Source: an uncultured Dorea sp. (GTDB taxonomy: Bacteria > Bacillota > Clostridia > Lachnospirales > Lachnospiraceae). From it: a stretch of 64,000 bases of DNA. The translations under genes were made by a program, and so were the position numbers. The stretch lies in assembly GCF_934294775.1 (NCBI RefSeq), contig NZ_CAKRAH010000001.1:73944-137943 (forward strand). The letters are read 5' to 3'. Each line of letters starts with the position of its first letter. The stretch's first letter is position 1. Under the pieces are notes generated by a model. The model did not search any database and had not been told where the DNA came from. It saw nothing but the letters and a program-made list of their open reading frames with translations. Below, piece after piece: positions 51,260 to 60,594 of the stretch.

Positions 51260-51877
51260 ATGGCACAGGGTAAAATAAGTGCAAAACAGCAGGAAATACT
51301 AGAATATATAAAATCACAGATACTGGAAAGAGGATTTCCACCTTCAGTCAGAGATATCTGCGAGGCGGTACATCTGAAGTCGACCTCTTCTGTTCATTCT
51401 CATCTTGAGACTCTTGAAAAAAATGGTTACATCAGAAGGGATCCTACAAAACCACGTGCAATTGAAATTCTGGATGATTCGTTTAATTTTAATCGTCGTG
51501 AAATGGTAAATGTTCCGATCATAGGGCATGTTGCTGCAGGGGAACCACTTCTTGCAGAACAGAATATCGAGAACTACTTCCCTGTTCCGATGGAATATAT
51601 GCCGAATAAGCAGACATTTATGTTAAAGGTACATGGAGAAAGCATGATCAATGCAGGAATCCTGGATGGGGATTACGTACTTGTAGAACAGACTTCTGTT
51701 GCGGACAACGGTGAGATGATAGTTGCACTGGTTGAAGATGGAGCAACTGTAAAAAGATTCTTTAAAGAAGAAGGAATATACAGACTGCAGCCGGAAAATG
51801 ATACCATGGAGCCGATCATTGTAAAAGATGTGCAGATTATGGGGAAAGTAATAGGCGTTTTCCGGTTTTTCAATTAG
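51260..51877 (+). CDS. lexA: LexA SOS repressor
   Basis: 205 aa. N-terminal winged helix (KQQEILEYIKSQILERGFPP...TSSVHSHLETLEKNGYIRR) and C-terminal S24 protease. The self-cleavage bond is Ala93-Gly94 (HVAAGEP); the catalytic Ser128 (HGESMIN) and Lys165 (GATVKRFF) are both present. RecA-stimulated cleavage would release the divergent LysM gene and lexA itself. AGGAGGGT before the ATG. Confidence 0.97.
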   Translation: MAQGKISAKQQEILEYIKSQILERGFPPSVRDICEAVHLKSTSSVHSHLETLEKNGYIRRDPTKPRAIEILDDSFNFNRREMVNVPIIGHVAAGEPLLAEQNIENYFPVPMEYMPNKQTFMLKVHGESMINAGILDGDYVLVEQTSVADNGEMIVALVEDGATVKRFFKEEGIYRLQPENDTMEPIIVKDVQIMGKVIGVFRFFN

Positions 51878-51913
51878 ATATCAAATTAAATTTTAATTAG
51901 AATATTTTATTTT

Positions 51914-52018
51914 AAAAGCATCATACAATATAATAAAAAATATTCATATATCATTCTACGAAGTATAATACCCGGATGAATGATATATGAATAACATATT
52001 ATATCATATGATGCTTTT
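51914..52018. terminator. 105-bp, nearly fully paired inverted repeat between lexA and rsfS
   Basis: AAAAGCATCATA (51914-51925) pairs with TATGATGCTTTT (52007-52018); ATATAATA (51928-51935) with TATTATAT (51997-52004); and a 16-bp arm (51941-51956) with its perfect complement (51978-51993). The loop is ~21 nt. It sits between convergent genes and surely acts as terminator, but it is far longer than needed and could be a small mobile repeat. Confidence 0.8.
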
Positions 52019-52046
52019 GTGTTATGCATATGATGTTTTTATAGAA

Positions 52047-52400
52047 TTATAATTCATTTACATCATTAATTTTTCTTCCGTCACTCCAGATACGCTCCAG
52101 ATTATAGAACTGACGGTTCTCTTTATCAAAGATGTGAACAATGATATCGCCAAAATCGATCAGAACCCAGGCGCCACTTCTGTGTCCCTCGGTTTCTTTT
52201 GCGGCATAGCCGGCTTTATGCATCTTCTCTTCTACGTTTTCAACAAGTGCACGTACCTGGCTGTCACTGTTTCCGTTTGCAATTACGAAGTAATCTGCAA
52301 GAACGGATACGGATGAGATATCAATTGCACAGACATCTTCTCCTTTCTTATCTTCCAGCGCTTCAAATGCAATACGTGCCATTTCTTTCGCCTGATTCAT
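52047..52400 (-). CDS. rsfS: Ribosome silencing factor RsfS
   Basis: 117 aa. The DUF143 core shows GEDVCAIDISSVSVLADYFVI, ANGNSDSQVRALVENVEEK and GAWVLIDFGDIIVHIF. It binds ribosomal protein L14 and blocks subunit joining in starved cells. It is the last gene of the conserved obgE-yhbY-nadD-yqeK-rsfS run, 4 nt after yqeK. Confidence 0.95.
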   Translation of the reverse strand: MNQAKEMARIAFEALEDKKGEDVCAIDISSVSVLADYFVIANGNSDSQVRALVENVEEKMHKAGYAAKETEGHRSGAWVLIDFGDIIVHIFDKENRQFYNLERIWSDGRKINDVNEL

Positions 52401-52404
52401 AGGA

Positions 52405-52989
52405 TTATGCCTCCTTTTTTAGTTCGTTTTTATAATAATCGTAAGTTTTCTGTGTCATAGGATCTACAGAGATATTCCTGCTATTAAGATATACCAGGGA
52501 ATCTTCCAGAATGCGGTAAAGGCATTGATCAATATCTGTAAAAGCCAGAGGTCGGACTTCTTTCATATTTGGAAGTTCTCTTCTTCCGGGTTCGATATAA
52601 TCTGCAATATAGACAATCTTTTCCAGGAGAGACATACCAGGACGTCCTGTTGTATGACTGCTGATTGCATGGATAATCTCCCGGTCATGAATATGATATT
52701 TTTTTTCTGCAAGATATGCACCAAGTCTGGCATGTAAAAGACCTGGGTTTTCATATTCTACATCTGATACAGGAAGGCCGTATTTTTCGCAGAGATGGAT
52801 TTTTTTATCACCAGGGATACATTTTGCGCAGTCATGGAGTAAACCGGCTAAAAGCGCTTGTGTAACGTCTGCGCCATAACGCATGGCCATAGATGCAGAG
52901 GTATACATCACTCCGAGGGTATGCTGATAACGATCTTCATCGAGTTCTTTTTTTAATGTATGCTGTAATTTCAAAATCTTGTCATCCAT
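52405..52989 (-). CDS. yqeK: YqeK HD-domain hydrolase
   Basis: 194 aa. HD motif LLHDCAKCIPGD and flanking His residues (YQHTLGVMYTS, LLHARLGAYLAEK, AISSHTTGRPGMS). YqeK proteins are Ap4A symmetrical hydrolases in Firmicutes. The C-terminus is unremarkable. It shares one base with nadD. Confidence 0.93.
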   Translation of the reverse strand: MDDKILKLQHTLKKELDEDRYQHTLGVMYTSASMAMRYGADVTQALLAGLLHDCAKCIPGDKKIHLCEKYGLPVSDVEYENPGLLHARLGAYLAEKKYHIHDREIIHAISSHTTGRPGMSLLEKIVYIADYIEPGRRELPNMKEVRPLAFTDIDQCLYRILEDSLVYLNSRNISVDPMTQKTYDYYKNELKKEA

Positions 52990-53609
52990 TACTCTTTTCC
53001 TTCTTTTTTGTATAAATTCTGTTCCTGAATATAAGTTTCTACAGAAGCCGGGATATATGCTTCAACCGGCACTCCTGCTTTCATCTTCGCACGGAGCTCA
53101 TGGGAAGATACCGGCATGAGGGATGTCTCAAGCAGCAGGATCTTCGCATGGTATTTTTGATTCAGATGTCTGATCTGTTCAAGCATAGCTTCTTTTGTGC
53201 GGATCTCATCACGATAGGTGGCAAGAATCGTACAGGTTGGAAATAAGCGTTCCGGATGAACCCAGCTTTCAATTGCCATAAGAGAGTCGGCACCTATGAT
53301 AAAATAGAATTCATCATCCGGATACTGCGCATGAAAGTATTCCATTGTCTGATAAGAACAGGAAACCTCCTGGCGTAATGCTTCATATGGCTGTAATTCA
53401 AATTCCGGATAAGGCGCAATCGCGCGGCGTGTCATTTCCATCCGGTCCTGTGCACTTGATTTTATTGTAGAACTTTTTTTGTGGGGAGGGTTTCCGTTTG
53501 GCATAAACCATATCTTGTCAAGGTGAAATGCCCTAAAAGCGGCATGGCCAAGCATTAAATGACCGTTATGGATCGGGTCAAATGTTCCTCCCATGATTCC
53601 TATTTTCAT
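52989..53609 (-). CDS. nadD: Nicotinate-mononucleotide adenylyltransferase
   Basis: 206 aa. GGTFDPIHNGHLMLGHAAF has the (H/T)xGH nucleotidyltransferase motif, IIGADSLMAIESW follows, and SSHELRAKM holds the C-terminal ISSTxxR-like box. It forms deamido-NAD from NaMN and ATP in NAD synthesis. Standard size. Confidence 0.95.
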   Translation of the reverse strand: MKIGIMGGTFDPIHNGHLMLGHAAFRAFHLDKIWFMPNGNPPHKKSSTIKSSAQDRMEMTRRAIAPYPEFELQPYEALRQEVSCSYQTMEYFHAQYPDDEFYFIIGADSLMAIESWVHPERLFPTCTILATYRDEIRTKEAMLEQIRHLNQKYHAKILLLETSLMPVSSHELRAKMKAGVPVEAYIPASVETYIQEQNLYKKEGKE

Positions 53610-53633
53610 TTGAATCGAATCTCCTACCTGAAT

Positions 53634-53927
53634 TTATTTTGGCAGTTCAATCTTCTTGTGTTTGTCTTTACCTTCTTTGTATAATACGATTTTCTTGCCG
53701 ATAACCTGGACAACCTGGGAACGTGTACGCTCGGCAATTACTTCAGCGATGGCACGTGGATCGTCAGCGCAGTTTTTCAGGACACTGATCTTAACCAGCT
53801 CTCTTGCATCCAGGGCTTCCTGGATTGCTTTTGTAACTTCCGGTGTCATGCTGTTTTTACCAATCTGAAAAATCGGTTCCAGATTCATGGCAAGACCTTT
53901 TAAATAAGCTCTCTGTTTTGTTGTCAT
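53634..53927 (-). CDS. yhbY: YhbY CRM-domain RNA-binding protein
   Basis: 97 aa, a single CRM domain (MTTKQRAYLKGLAMNLEPIF, GKNSMTPEVTKAIQEAL, LVKISVLKN). It binds pre-50S ribosomes. It sits between obgE and nadD as in most Firmicutes. Confidence 0.93.
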   Translation of the reverse strand: MTTKQRAYLKGLAMNLEPIFQIGKNSMTPEVTKAIQEALDARELVKISVLKNCADDPRAIAEVIAERTRSQVVQVIGKKIVLYKEGKDKHKKIELPK

Positions 53928-53959
53928 TTCTTTCTCCTTTATTCTAATGTCTACACATA

Positions 53960-55252
<1,293 letters not shown>

Positions 55253-55278
55253 TCATCTATATAAAATAAACGGAAGTT

Positions 55279-55334
55279 AAAAAAAGCGCGCTGCATCATA
55301 ACCGAAAGAAGTTAATCATTGCAACGCACTTTTT
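55279..55334 (-). terminator. Terminator between rpmA and obgE
   Basis: On the - strand AAAAAGTGCGTTGCA (55334-55320) pairs with TGCAGCGCGCTTTTT (55295-55281), with two G-U pairs, around a 24-nt loop and followed by TT. It separates ribosomal-protein transcription from obgE and the genes after it. Confidence 0.8.
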
Positions 55335-55344
55335 CAACTCATAA

Positions 55345-55626
55345 TTAAGCTACTGGATAGATAGAAACCTGTTTCTTATCTTTTCCTTTTCTTTCAAATC
55401 TTACAACGCCATCAACGAGTGCGAATAATGTATCGTCACCGCCGCGTCCTACATTGATTCCTGGATGAATCTTTGTTCCGCGCTGTCTGTAAAGAATGTT
55501 ACCAGCTTTTACAAACTGTCCGTCAGCTCTTTTAGCACCAAGTCTCTTAGACTCAGAATCTCTACCGTTCTTTGTAGAACCTACACCTTTTTTATGAGCG
55601 AAAAACTGAAGGTTTAATTTCATCAT
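55345..55626 (-). CDS. rpmA: Ribosomal protein L27 with Prp-cleaved extension
   Basis: 93 aa. The N-terminus (M)[20 protein letters not shown] carries the short extension ending in FFA that Firmicutes remove with the Prp protease before L27 reaches the peptidyl-transferase centre. The remainder is standard L27 ([33 protein letters not shown]). Its protease gene lies immediately upstream. Confidence 0.97.
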   Translation of the reverse strand: MMKLNLQFFAHKKGVGSTKNGRDSESKRLGAKRADGQFVKAGNILYRQRGTKIHPGINVGRGGDDTLFALVDGVVRFERKGKDKKQVSIYPVA

Positions 55627-55631
55627 GGTTG

Positions 55632-55961
55632 TTACACCTCCTCGAATGTTAAATCAATATATTCTGCATAGTTGTCATCATCTACCATCTGTTCCAGACC
55701 AAGTATCATCGTATTCAGCAAAAGCTGTGCATCCTTCGACGGATGATTCAGATGATAGGAAATCATTCCCGACTCATCTTCGGAAATCAGACTTGCGTCA
55801 TCCTCCGTGAATTCTTCAATTGCATTTATCGTGTTGATCACCAGAATAGAAGCAGCGGCACATACAATATCCTGTCCGGGATCTGCATATTCGGCATGTC
55901 CTTCTGTCTGAAAACCTACACACTCTTTGTACTTGTTCTGAAAGATCGTTACATGAATCAT
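55632..55961 (-). CDS. prp: Ribosomal-processing cysteine protease Prp
   Basis: 109 aa. The catalytic His is in [11 protein letters not shown] and the Cys in [15 protein letters not shown], as in the S. aureus enzyme that cuts the L27 extension. It lies between rplU and rpmA, its conserved place in Firmicutes. Its absence would be expected to be lethal if the extension is uncut. Confidence 0.95.
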   Translation of the reverse strand: MIHVTIFQNKYKECVGFQTEGHAEYADPGQDIVCAAASILVINTINAIEEFTEDDASLISEDESGMISYHLNHPSKDAQLLLNTMILGLEQMVDDDNYAEYIDLTFEEV

Positions 55962-55976
55962 GGATGCTCTCCAATA

Positions 55977-56285
55977 TTAAGCGTTGATTTTTTCAATCTT
56001 AACTGCAGTATACTGCTGTCTGTGACCGTTTTTCTTGTGGTATCCAGATTTTCTCTTGTACTTGTAAACGATAACTTTTCTAGCTTTACCGTTCTCAACT
56101 ACAGAAGCTTCAACTGTTGCACCTTCAACTGTTGGGTTACCAACTTTTAATCCGTTGTCACTTACTGCAAGAACCTGGTCAAATGTAAAAGTTTCTCCAG
56201 CTTCTACACCAAGTTTCTCTACTTTAATGATATCGCCTTCGGCTACTTTGTACTGTTTACCACCTGTTGCTATAATTGCGTACAT
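55977..56285 (-). CDS. rplU: Ribosomal protein L21
   Basis: 102 aa. [18 protein letters not shown] and [19 protein letters not shown] are L21 signatures. First gene of the rplU-prp-rpmA unit, preceded by a structured leader and a good promoter. Confidence 0.98.
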   Translation of the reverse strand: MYAIIATGGKQYKVAEGDIIKVEKLGVEAGETFTFDQVLAVSDNGLKVGNPTVEGATVEASVVENGKARKVIVYKYKRKSGYHKKNGHRQQYTAVKIEKINA

Positions 56286-56376
56286 ATGGCACCTCCTATT
56301 ATCATTACTCGCCAGTTACGGTGTCTGACTGATGATTTCAGCAGAACTTCAACCTCGCTGTGCGGCATACTAGAAG
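56286..56376 (-). promoter_or_regulatory. Putative L21 leader
   Basis: The ~90-nt region between the promoter and rplU is G/C-richer and structured, and ends (on the - strand) with ACTGGCGAG, about 15 nt before AGGAGGTG. This fits the Firmicutes L21 leader through which L21 is thought to repress its own synthesis. The match is from memory of the motif; a covariance search would decide. Confidence 0.6.
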
Positions 56377-56405
56377 ATAATAGCATATGATTTTTGAAAA
56401 ATCAA
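56377..56405 (-). promoter_or_regulatory. Promoter of rplU
   Basis: On the - strand, TTGATT (56405-56400), a 17-nt spacer, TATTAT (56382-56377). It lies just upstream of the leader. Confidence 0.75.
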
Positions 56406-56486
56406 GTGTTATTGGAAATAATTTTTATATTTTTGCTATTTTTTTCACCCAGACGATTTTAAGCCGAAAAAACAATAAAATTATCC

Positions 56487-57275
56487 TTACAGACCAAGCA
56501 GCTTCATGGCATTTCCGGAAAATATCGCTTCTCTCTCATCAGATGTAAGCGGCATAGAATTTAATATCGTTACAAAGTTTTTCTGATCTGCCCATGGTGA
56601 ATCCGTTCCAAATAAAATGCGGTCAGCACCATGACTGCGTACCATTCGGATAAACTGTTCCTGTGGCATGCGGTCCAGTACGACTCCAGTGTCAAAATAT
56701 ACATCCTGTCCTACCAGATATTTTTCGACCTCATCCCACATTACGAGACCTCCCATATGGGCAAGTACAAGATTTTCCGGTCTTACTTCATCAATTACTT
56801 TACGTGCCATCTGAGGTGTGCAGTGTACATCATCCGGACATTTTGGATCGGCTCCGGCATGAACAACGGTAATCAGCCCCAGTTCGGAGGCACGGTCAAT
56901 GATCCGTTCATAGCGGATATCGTCAAAATAAGTGTCCTGATAATCCGGATGTAATTTGATCCCTTTTAATCCCATGCTTTTGATATCATGTAAGATGTCT
57001 TTGTAATTAGAAGCCTGCGGATGTATTCCGCCAAAGGAAATCACAGGACCTTCCAGGTATCTGGAAGCGAAACGGTTGACAGAATCAATCTGTGATACTT
57101 TTGTCACGGCAGGGAGCGCAATAGATATATCCACGCCCGCCTGTTCGCCGGAAGCACGAAGTCCGGTATAAGAACCAGGCGCAAACGGTCTGGAATTTAT
57201 AATACTAGAAAGATAGTCGAGCGTACGCCCGGCTATCTTGTCTGGAAATATGTGCGTATGAAAATCAATGATCAT
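56487..57275 (-). CDS. Amidohydrolase (TatD/ACMSD-like metal hydrolase)
   Basis: 262 aa, probably from ATG 57275 (GGAG 6 nt upstream, in the end of the CBS gene); a GTG four codons earlier is possible. The metal site begins with IIDFHTHIFPDKI. KLHPDYQD, TVVHAGADP, LAHMGG and FGTDSPWA are amidohydrolase-2 motifs (family of ACMSD and uronate-type enzymes). The substrate is unknown. It overlaps the CBS gene by 11 bp. Confidence 0.85.
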   Translation of the reverse strand: MIIDFHTHIFPDKIAGRTLDYLSSIINSRPFAPGSYTGLRASGEQAGVDISIALPAVTKVSQIDSVNRFASRYLEGPVISFGGIHPQASNYKDILHDIKSMGLKGIKLHPDYQDTYFDDIRYERIIDRASELGLITVVHAGADPKCPDDVHCTPQMARKVIDEVRPENLVLAHMGGLVMWDEVEKYLVGQDVYFDTGVVLDRMPQEQFIRMVRSHGADRILFGTDSPWADQKNFVTILNSMPLTSDEREAIFSGNAMKLLGL

Positions 57276-57690
57276 CTTGTTCTCCACATTCTTTCAATTT
57301 ATCATAACAATAACCAATAATATCTCTTCTGGTAATAATACCAATAAAATGTTCCTGATCATCAATGACCGGTACAAAATTCTGTTCCATTGCACGGCCG
57401 ATCAGATCTTCCATGTTCGATTCAGCAGTGACACTCTGATAATCGACACGGCGTTTGATCTTCATGATACTGATGGATTCTGCTTCTTTGATATTAAAGA
57501 TGTTCAGTTCTTTCAGCGACCATAAAAGATCTCCTTCTGTGATAGATCCGATATATTTCCCCTCTTTATTTAATATCGGTACACAGGAGTATTTGTGATA
57601 TTCCATAATCTCCAAAGCCTGGCGTAATGTGTGATAATCATAGATGTAGGCCAGATCGCTTTTCGGCTTTAGAAAAAACATAATATTCAT
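57265..57690 (-). CDS. CBS-domain pair protein
   Basis: 141 aa from ATG 57690 or 57681; an in-frame TTG at 57711 lies on the binding site. Two CBS repeats: LRQALEIMEYHKYSCVPILNK...GSITEGDLL and SNMEDLIGRAMEQNFVPVID...GIITRRDII. Probably senses an adenine nucleotide and works with the amidohydrolase it overlaps. No catalytic domain. Confidence 0.85.
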   Translation of the reverse strand: MNIMFFLKPKSDLAYIYDYHTLRQALEIMEYHKYSCVPILNKEGKYIGSITEGDLLWSLKELNIFNIKEAESISIMKIKRRVDYQSVTAESNMEDLIGRAMEQNFVPVIDDQEHFIGIITRRDIIGYCYDKLKECGEQDDH

Positions 57691-57723
57691 AGCTAATAAA
57701 AGCCTCCCCAATTTTTAATTAAT

Positions 57724-57762
57724 CTAACTGTCCGGCTGACTCTGGTCAGCGGATACAGTTAG
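57724..57762. other. Strong hairpin between aspartate kinase and the CBS gene
   Basis: CTAACTGTCCGGCTGAC (57724-57740) pairs with GTCAGCGGATACAGTTAG (57745-57762) around a 4-nt loop. The T-run is weak in both directions, so it is probably a processing or partial termination site. It lies just before the ribosome binding site of the CBS gene. Confidence 0.55.
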
Positions 57763-57773
57763 TAAACGAATGA

Positions 57774-59105
57774 TTAAATCATTGTATTTACAAAGATATC
57801 GTAAATTGCATTGATTGCAGCATTAAAATCATGACTTCTGACACCAATGATAATATTGAGCTCACTGGATCCCTGGTCGATCATTTTTACGTTAACATTT
57901 GCATGTGCAAGTGCTGCGAAGATACGTCCGGAAGTACCGCGTGTAGCACGCATACCTCTTCCTACGACTGCGATCAGAGCAAGATCTGATTCCAGTTCCA
58001 GGAAATCCGGCTCTACTGCTCTGTGGATTCCGGCAATGACATCCTGTTCTTTTTCTTCGAACTCATCTCTATGAACAAAGATAGTCATAGTGTCGATTCC
58101 AGACGGCATATGTTCAATGGAAATGTGATTGTTCTCAAATACTTCCAGAACCTTGCGGCAGAATCCGACTTCAGAGTTCATCATTGCTTTTTCAATCGTA
58201 ATAGATGCGAAATCTTTCTTTCCTGCAATACCTGTGATTGTGAAACGAGGTTTTCTGCAGGTATCTTCTACGATGAGTGTTCCCTTATCTTCCGGTGCAT
58301 TGGTGTTACGGATATTGATCGGGATTCCTTCTTTACGTACCGGGAAAATGGCATCTTCGTGAAGAACGGTTGCTCCCATGTAGGATAACTCACGCAGTTC
58401 TCTATATGTAATTACATCGATTGGTTTTGGATTTTTGATGATTCTTGGATCTGCAATCAGGAAACCTGATACATCTGTCCAGTTCTCATACATATCGGCA
58501 TGTACTGCCTTTGCAACGATTGAACCTGTGATGTCGGATCCGCCACGTGAGAAAGTCTGGATGCTTCCATCCGGCTTTGCACCATAGAATCCAGGAATAA
58601 CGGCACGTTCTGTCTGTTCCAGTCTTGCGGAAAGGATTTCGTGTGTCTTGTCTCCGTTAAAATTACCATTTTCATCAAAAACGATTACTTCTGCAGCATC
58701 AATAAATTCATATCCAAGATATGCAGCCATGATGATACCGTTGAGATATTCTCCACGGGAAGCAGCGTAATCCCGGCCAATCTTCTTGCTGAAGTTTGTA
58801 CGGATTGTTTTAAATTCCTCATCCAGGCTCAGATCCAGATTCAGTCCTCTGATGATACTGTTATATCTTTCTTTGATTGCTTCTAACTGCTCTTCAAAAT
58901 CTTTCTCAGCATCTTCTCCAAGGATAGCCTGTCCATAACAGCTGTATAACATGTCTGTTACTTTTGTATCATCCGGCGTACGTTTACCAGGTGCGGATGG
59001 AATGACATATCTTCTGGATTCCTCTTTTCTGATAATGTTACCTACTTTTTTAAACTGCTCGGCACTTGCAAGCGAACTACCACCAAATTTTACAACTTTT
59101 TTCAT
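57774..59105 (-). CDS. lysC: Aspartate kinase
   Basis: 443 aa from ATG 59105 (an in-frame TTG at 59126 overlaps GGAGG). N-terminal kinase VVKFGGSSLASAEQF, FSRGGSDITGSIVA and two C-terminal ACT domains (GIDTMTIFVHRD; GMRATRGTSGRIF). It makes aspartyl phosphate for Lys, Thr and Met and is normally feedback-inhibited through the ACT pair. No riboswitch or T-box was seen in the 210-bp upstream gap, which otherwise shows only a promoter. Confidence 0.95.
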   Translation of the reverse strand: MKKVVKFGGSSLASAEQFKKVGNIIRKEESRRYVIPSAPGKRTPDDTKVTDMLYSCYGQAILGEDAEKDFEEQLEAIKERYNSIIRGLNLDLSLDEEFKTIRTNFSKKIGRDYAASRGEYLNGIIMAAYLGYEFIDAAEVIVFDENGNFNGDKTHEILSARLEQTERAVIPGFYGAKPDGSIQTFSRGGSDITGSIVAKAVHADMYENWTDVSGFLIADPRIIKNPKPIDVITYRELRELSYMGATVLHEDAIFPVRKEGIPINIRNTNAPEDKGTLIVEDTCRKPRFTITGIAGKKDFASITIEKAMMNSEVGFCRKVLEVFENNHISIEHMPSGIDTMTIFVHRDEFEEKEQDVIAGIHRAVEPDFLELESDLALIAVVGRGMRATRGTSGRIFAALAHANVNVKMIDQGSSELNIIIGVRSHDFNAAINAIYDIFVNTMI

Positions 59106-59184
59106 ATTCTTTTCGTATTCCTCCAAACAAGTATTTTCATAAAAATGAATTTTGTCTTTTGTTTATAACAACATAACTGCATTT

Positions 59185-59213
59185 ATCTTACATCATTTTC
59201 GCGTTCACTTCAA
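59185..59213 (-). promoter_or_regulatory. Promoter of the aspartate kinase gene
   Basis: On the - strand, TTGAAG (59213-59208), 17-nt spacer, TAAGAT (59190-59185). The leader to the ATG is ~75 nt without a clear regulatory fold. Confidence 0.55.
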
Positions 59214-59336
59214 TGCAATAATGTGTTAATATGCAGAAAAATAAGGATTCATTTTTAGAAGTACTGCATAAATATACATACATTAATCAGATTCCGGAAA
59301 ATATTTTATCTATAATCCTGTCGGAAAACTATCCTC

Positions 59337-59819
59337 TTACTGTCTGATCACATCAGCAAATTCGGCTTTTGCGACTTTCTGAAGATCTTGAGGTGCAAGA
59401 CGGATCTGCATACCAAGCTTACCGCCACTGACATGCATATATTCCAGTTCTTTTGCATCCTCCTGGATCACAGTCGGAAACTGTTTCTTCATACCGATGG
59501 CTGTACAGCCGCCGCGTACATATCCCGTTACTTTCGTCAGGTCTTTTAAATGCAGCATTTCCAGTGACTTTTCACCGACTACTTTCGCTGCTTTTTTAAA
59601 ATCAATCTCTGCCTCGATCGGGATTACAAATACATAATAATTCCCGGTCTTCCCGGTTGTAACCAGTGTTTTATAGACAAGCGCATGATCATATCCGAGC
59701 TTATCTGCTGTCTGGATACCGTCTGTGAAGTCATCGCATTCATACTCTTCATACGTATAGGACACCCTGGCACGGTCTAGCATACGCATTGCATTTGTCT
59801 TTACTTCCTTTTTACTCAT
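59337..59819 (-). CDS. ybaK: YbaK/EbsC Cys-tRNA(Pro) deacylase
   Basis: 160 aa. The YbaK fold is seen in ALVYKTLVTTG, FVIPIEAEIDFKKAAKVVG and GYVRGGCTAIGMKKQFP. It hydrolyses Cys wrongly attached to tRNA-Pro. Complete length. It follows the TIGR03936 gene after 37 nt. Confidence 0.9.
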   Translation of the reverse strand: MSKKEVKTNAMRMLDRARVSYTYEEYECDDFTDGIQTADKLGYDHALVYKTLVTTGKTGNYYVFVIPIEAEIDFKKAAKVVGEKSLEMLHLKDLTKVTGYVRGGCTAIGMKKQFPTVIQEDAKELEYMHVSGGKLGMQIRLAPQDLQKVAKAEFADVIRQ

Positions 59820-59856
59820 ATTTTATCACTCCTGTCAGATGGATGGAATTCTAATT

Positions 59857-60594
59857 TTATAAAATATCTTTTCCGAGGTCTTCCAGAGTAACAAACTCTG
59901 TCTGTCCGTCTTTCGCTTCCGGATTCTTAGCATACACATCTATTCTGTGAATATGCACCGGTGTTGTCTCCGGATCTTCACCTGCAAACTTTAAGAATGC
60001 TTCCGCTACCAGATCCGGTTTCAGATTCTGCTCACTTCCGGTTGCAAGATACATATAGATACCATCATCCAGCGCAGATATCTTATAGATCATTGGTTTG
60101 ATATCTACTTCTTTTTCACTACGCTTTGTTTTCTTTAATACAACAATCTCAGGCTGTGCCATGAACGTATCCACTTTCTCTTTCCAGCTTTCTGGAAGTA
60201 TACGGATCTCTTCTGCATGCTGGAACGTCTCCGGGAATGTTACTTTATAATCTGCAGCAGCTACGATCGTCATACCACTTGCTTTCTTATCCGATGAAAT
60301 CTCTCGGAAGCTGATGACTTCAATTCCTTCTACCATCACAGCATTCAGCTGTGCAACTGCTTTTTCAGAAGCAATTGGTTCTGTAATCTCAATATCAAAA
60401 TATTCTCCGTCACTTGTCACACCGACTCCAAGCGGCTGTGCAAATGACATGATCATATGTGGGCTGTATCCGGTTGTAAATGCGATCGGGATCTCTGCAC
60501 GCCGGATTGCTTTCTGAAAATAACGCATCACGTCCAGGTGTCCGATGAAACGCATCACCCCATATTTGCGGAATTTAATTCTTATTTTCAACAC
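59857..60594 (-). CDS. TIGR03936 (DUF2344) protein, partner of the radical SAM gene
   Basis: 245 aa from GTG 60594 or TTG 60591 after AAGGAGG. KIRIKFRKYGVMRFIGHLDVMRYFQKAIRR and GYSPHMIMSFAQPLGVG are the family hallmarks (the HxHP-like and SPH motifs). It overlaps the radical SAM gene by ~20 bp. In many species the two are fused; both are often near rng, which is missing here. Confidence 0.9.
   Translation of the reverse strand: MLKIRIKFRKYGVMRFIGHLDVMRYFQKAIRRAEIPIAFTTGYSPHMIMSFAQPLGVGVTSDGEYFDIEITEPIASEKAVAQLNAVMVEGIEVISFREISSDKKASGMTIVAAADYKVTFPETFQHAEEIRILPESWKEKVDTFMAQPEIVVLKKTKRSEKEVDIKPMIYKISALDDGIYMYLATGSEQNLKPDLVAEAFLKFAGEDPETTPVHIHRIDVYAKNPEAKDGQTEFVTLEDLGKDIL

Noticed and set aside
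59106..59336. Lysine riboswitch or T-box upstream of aspartate kinase
   Set aside because: The leader is about 75 nt from the likely promoter and lacks conserved stems or a T-box sequence; it is too short for a lysine riboswitch.
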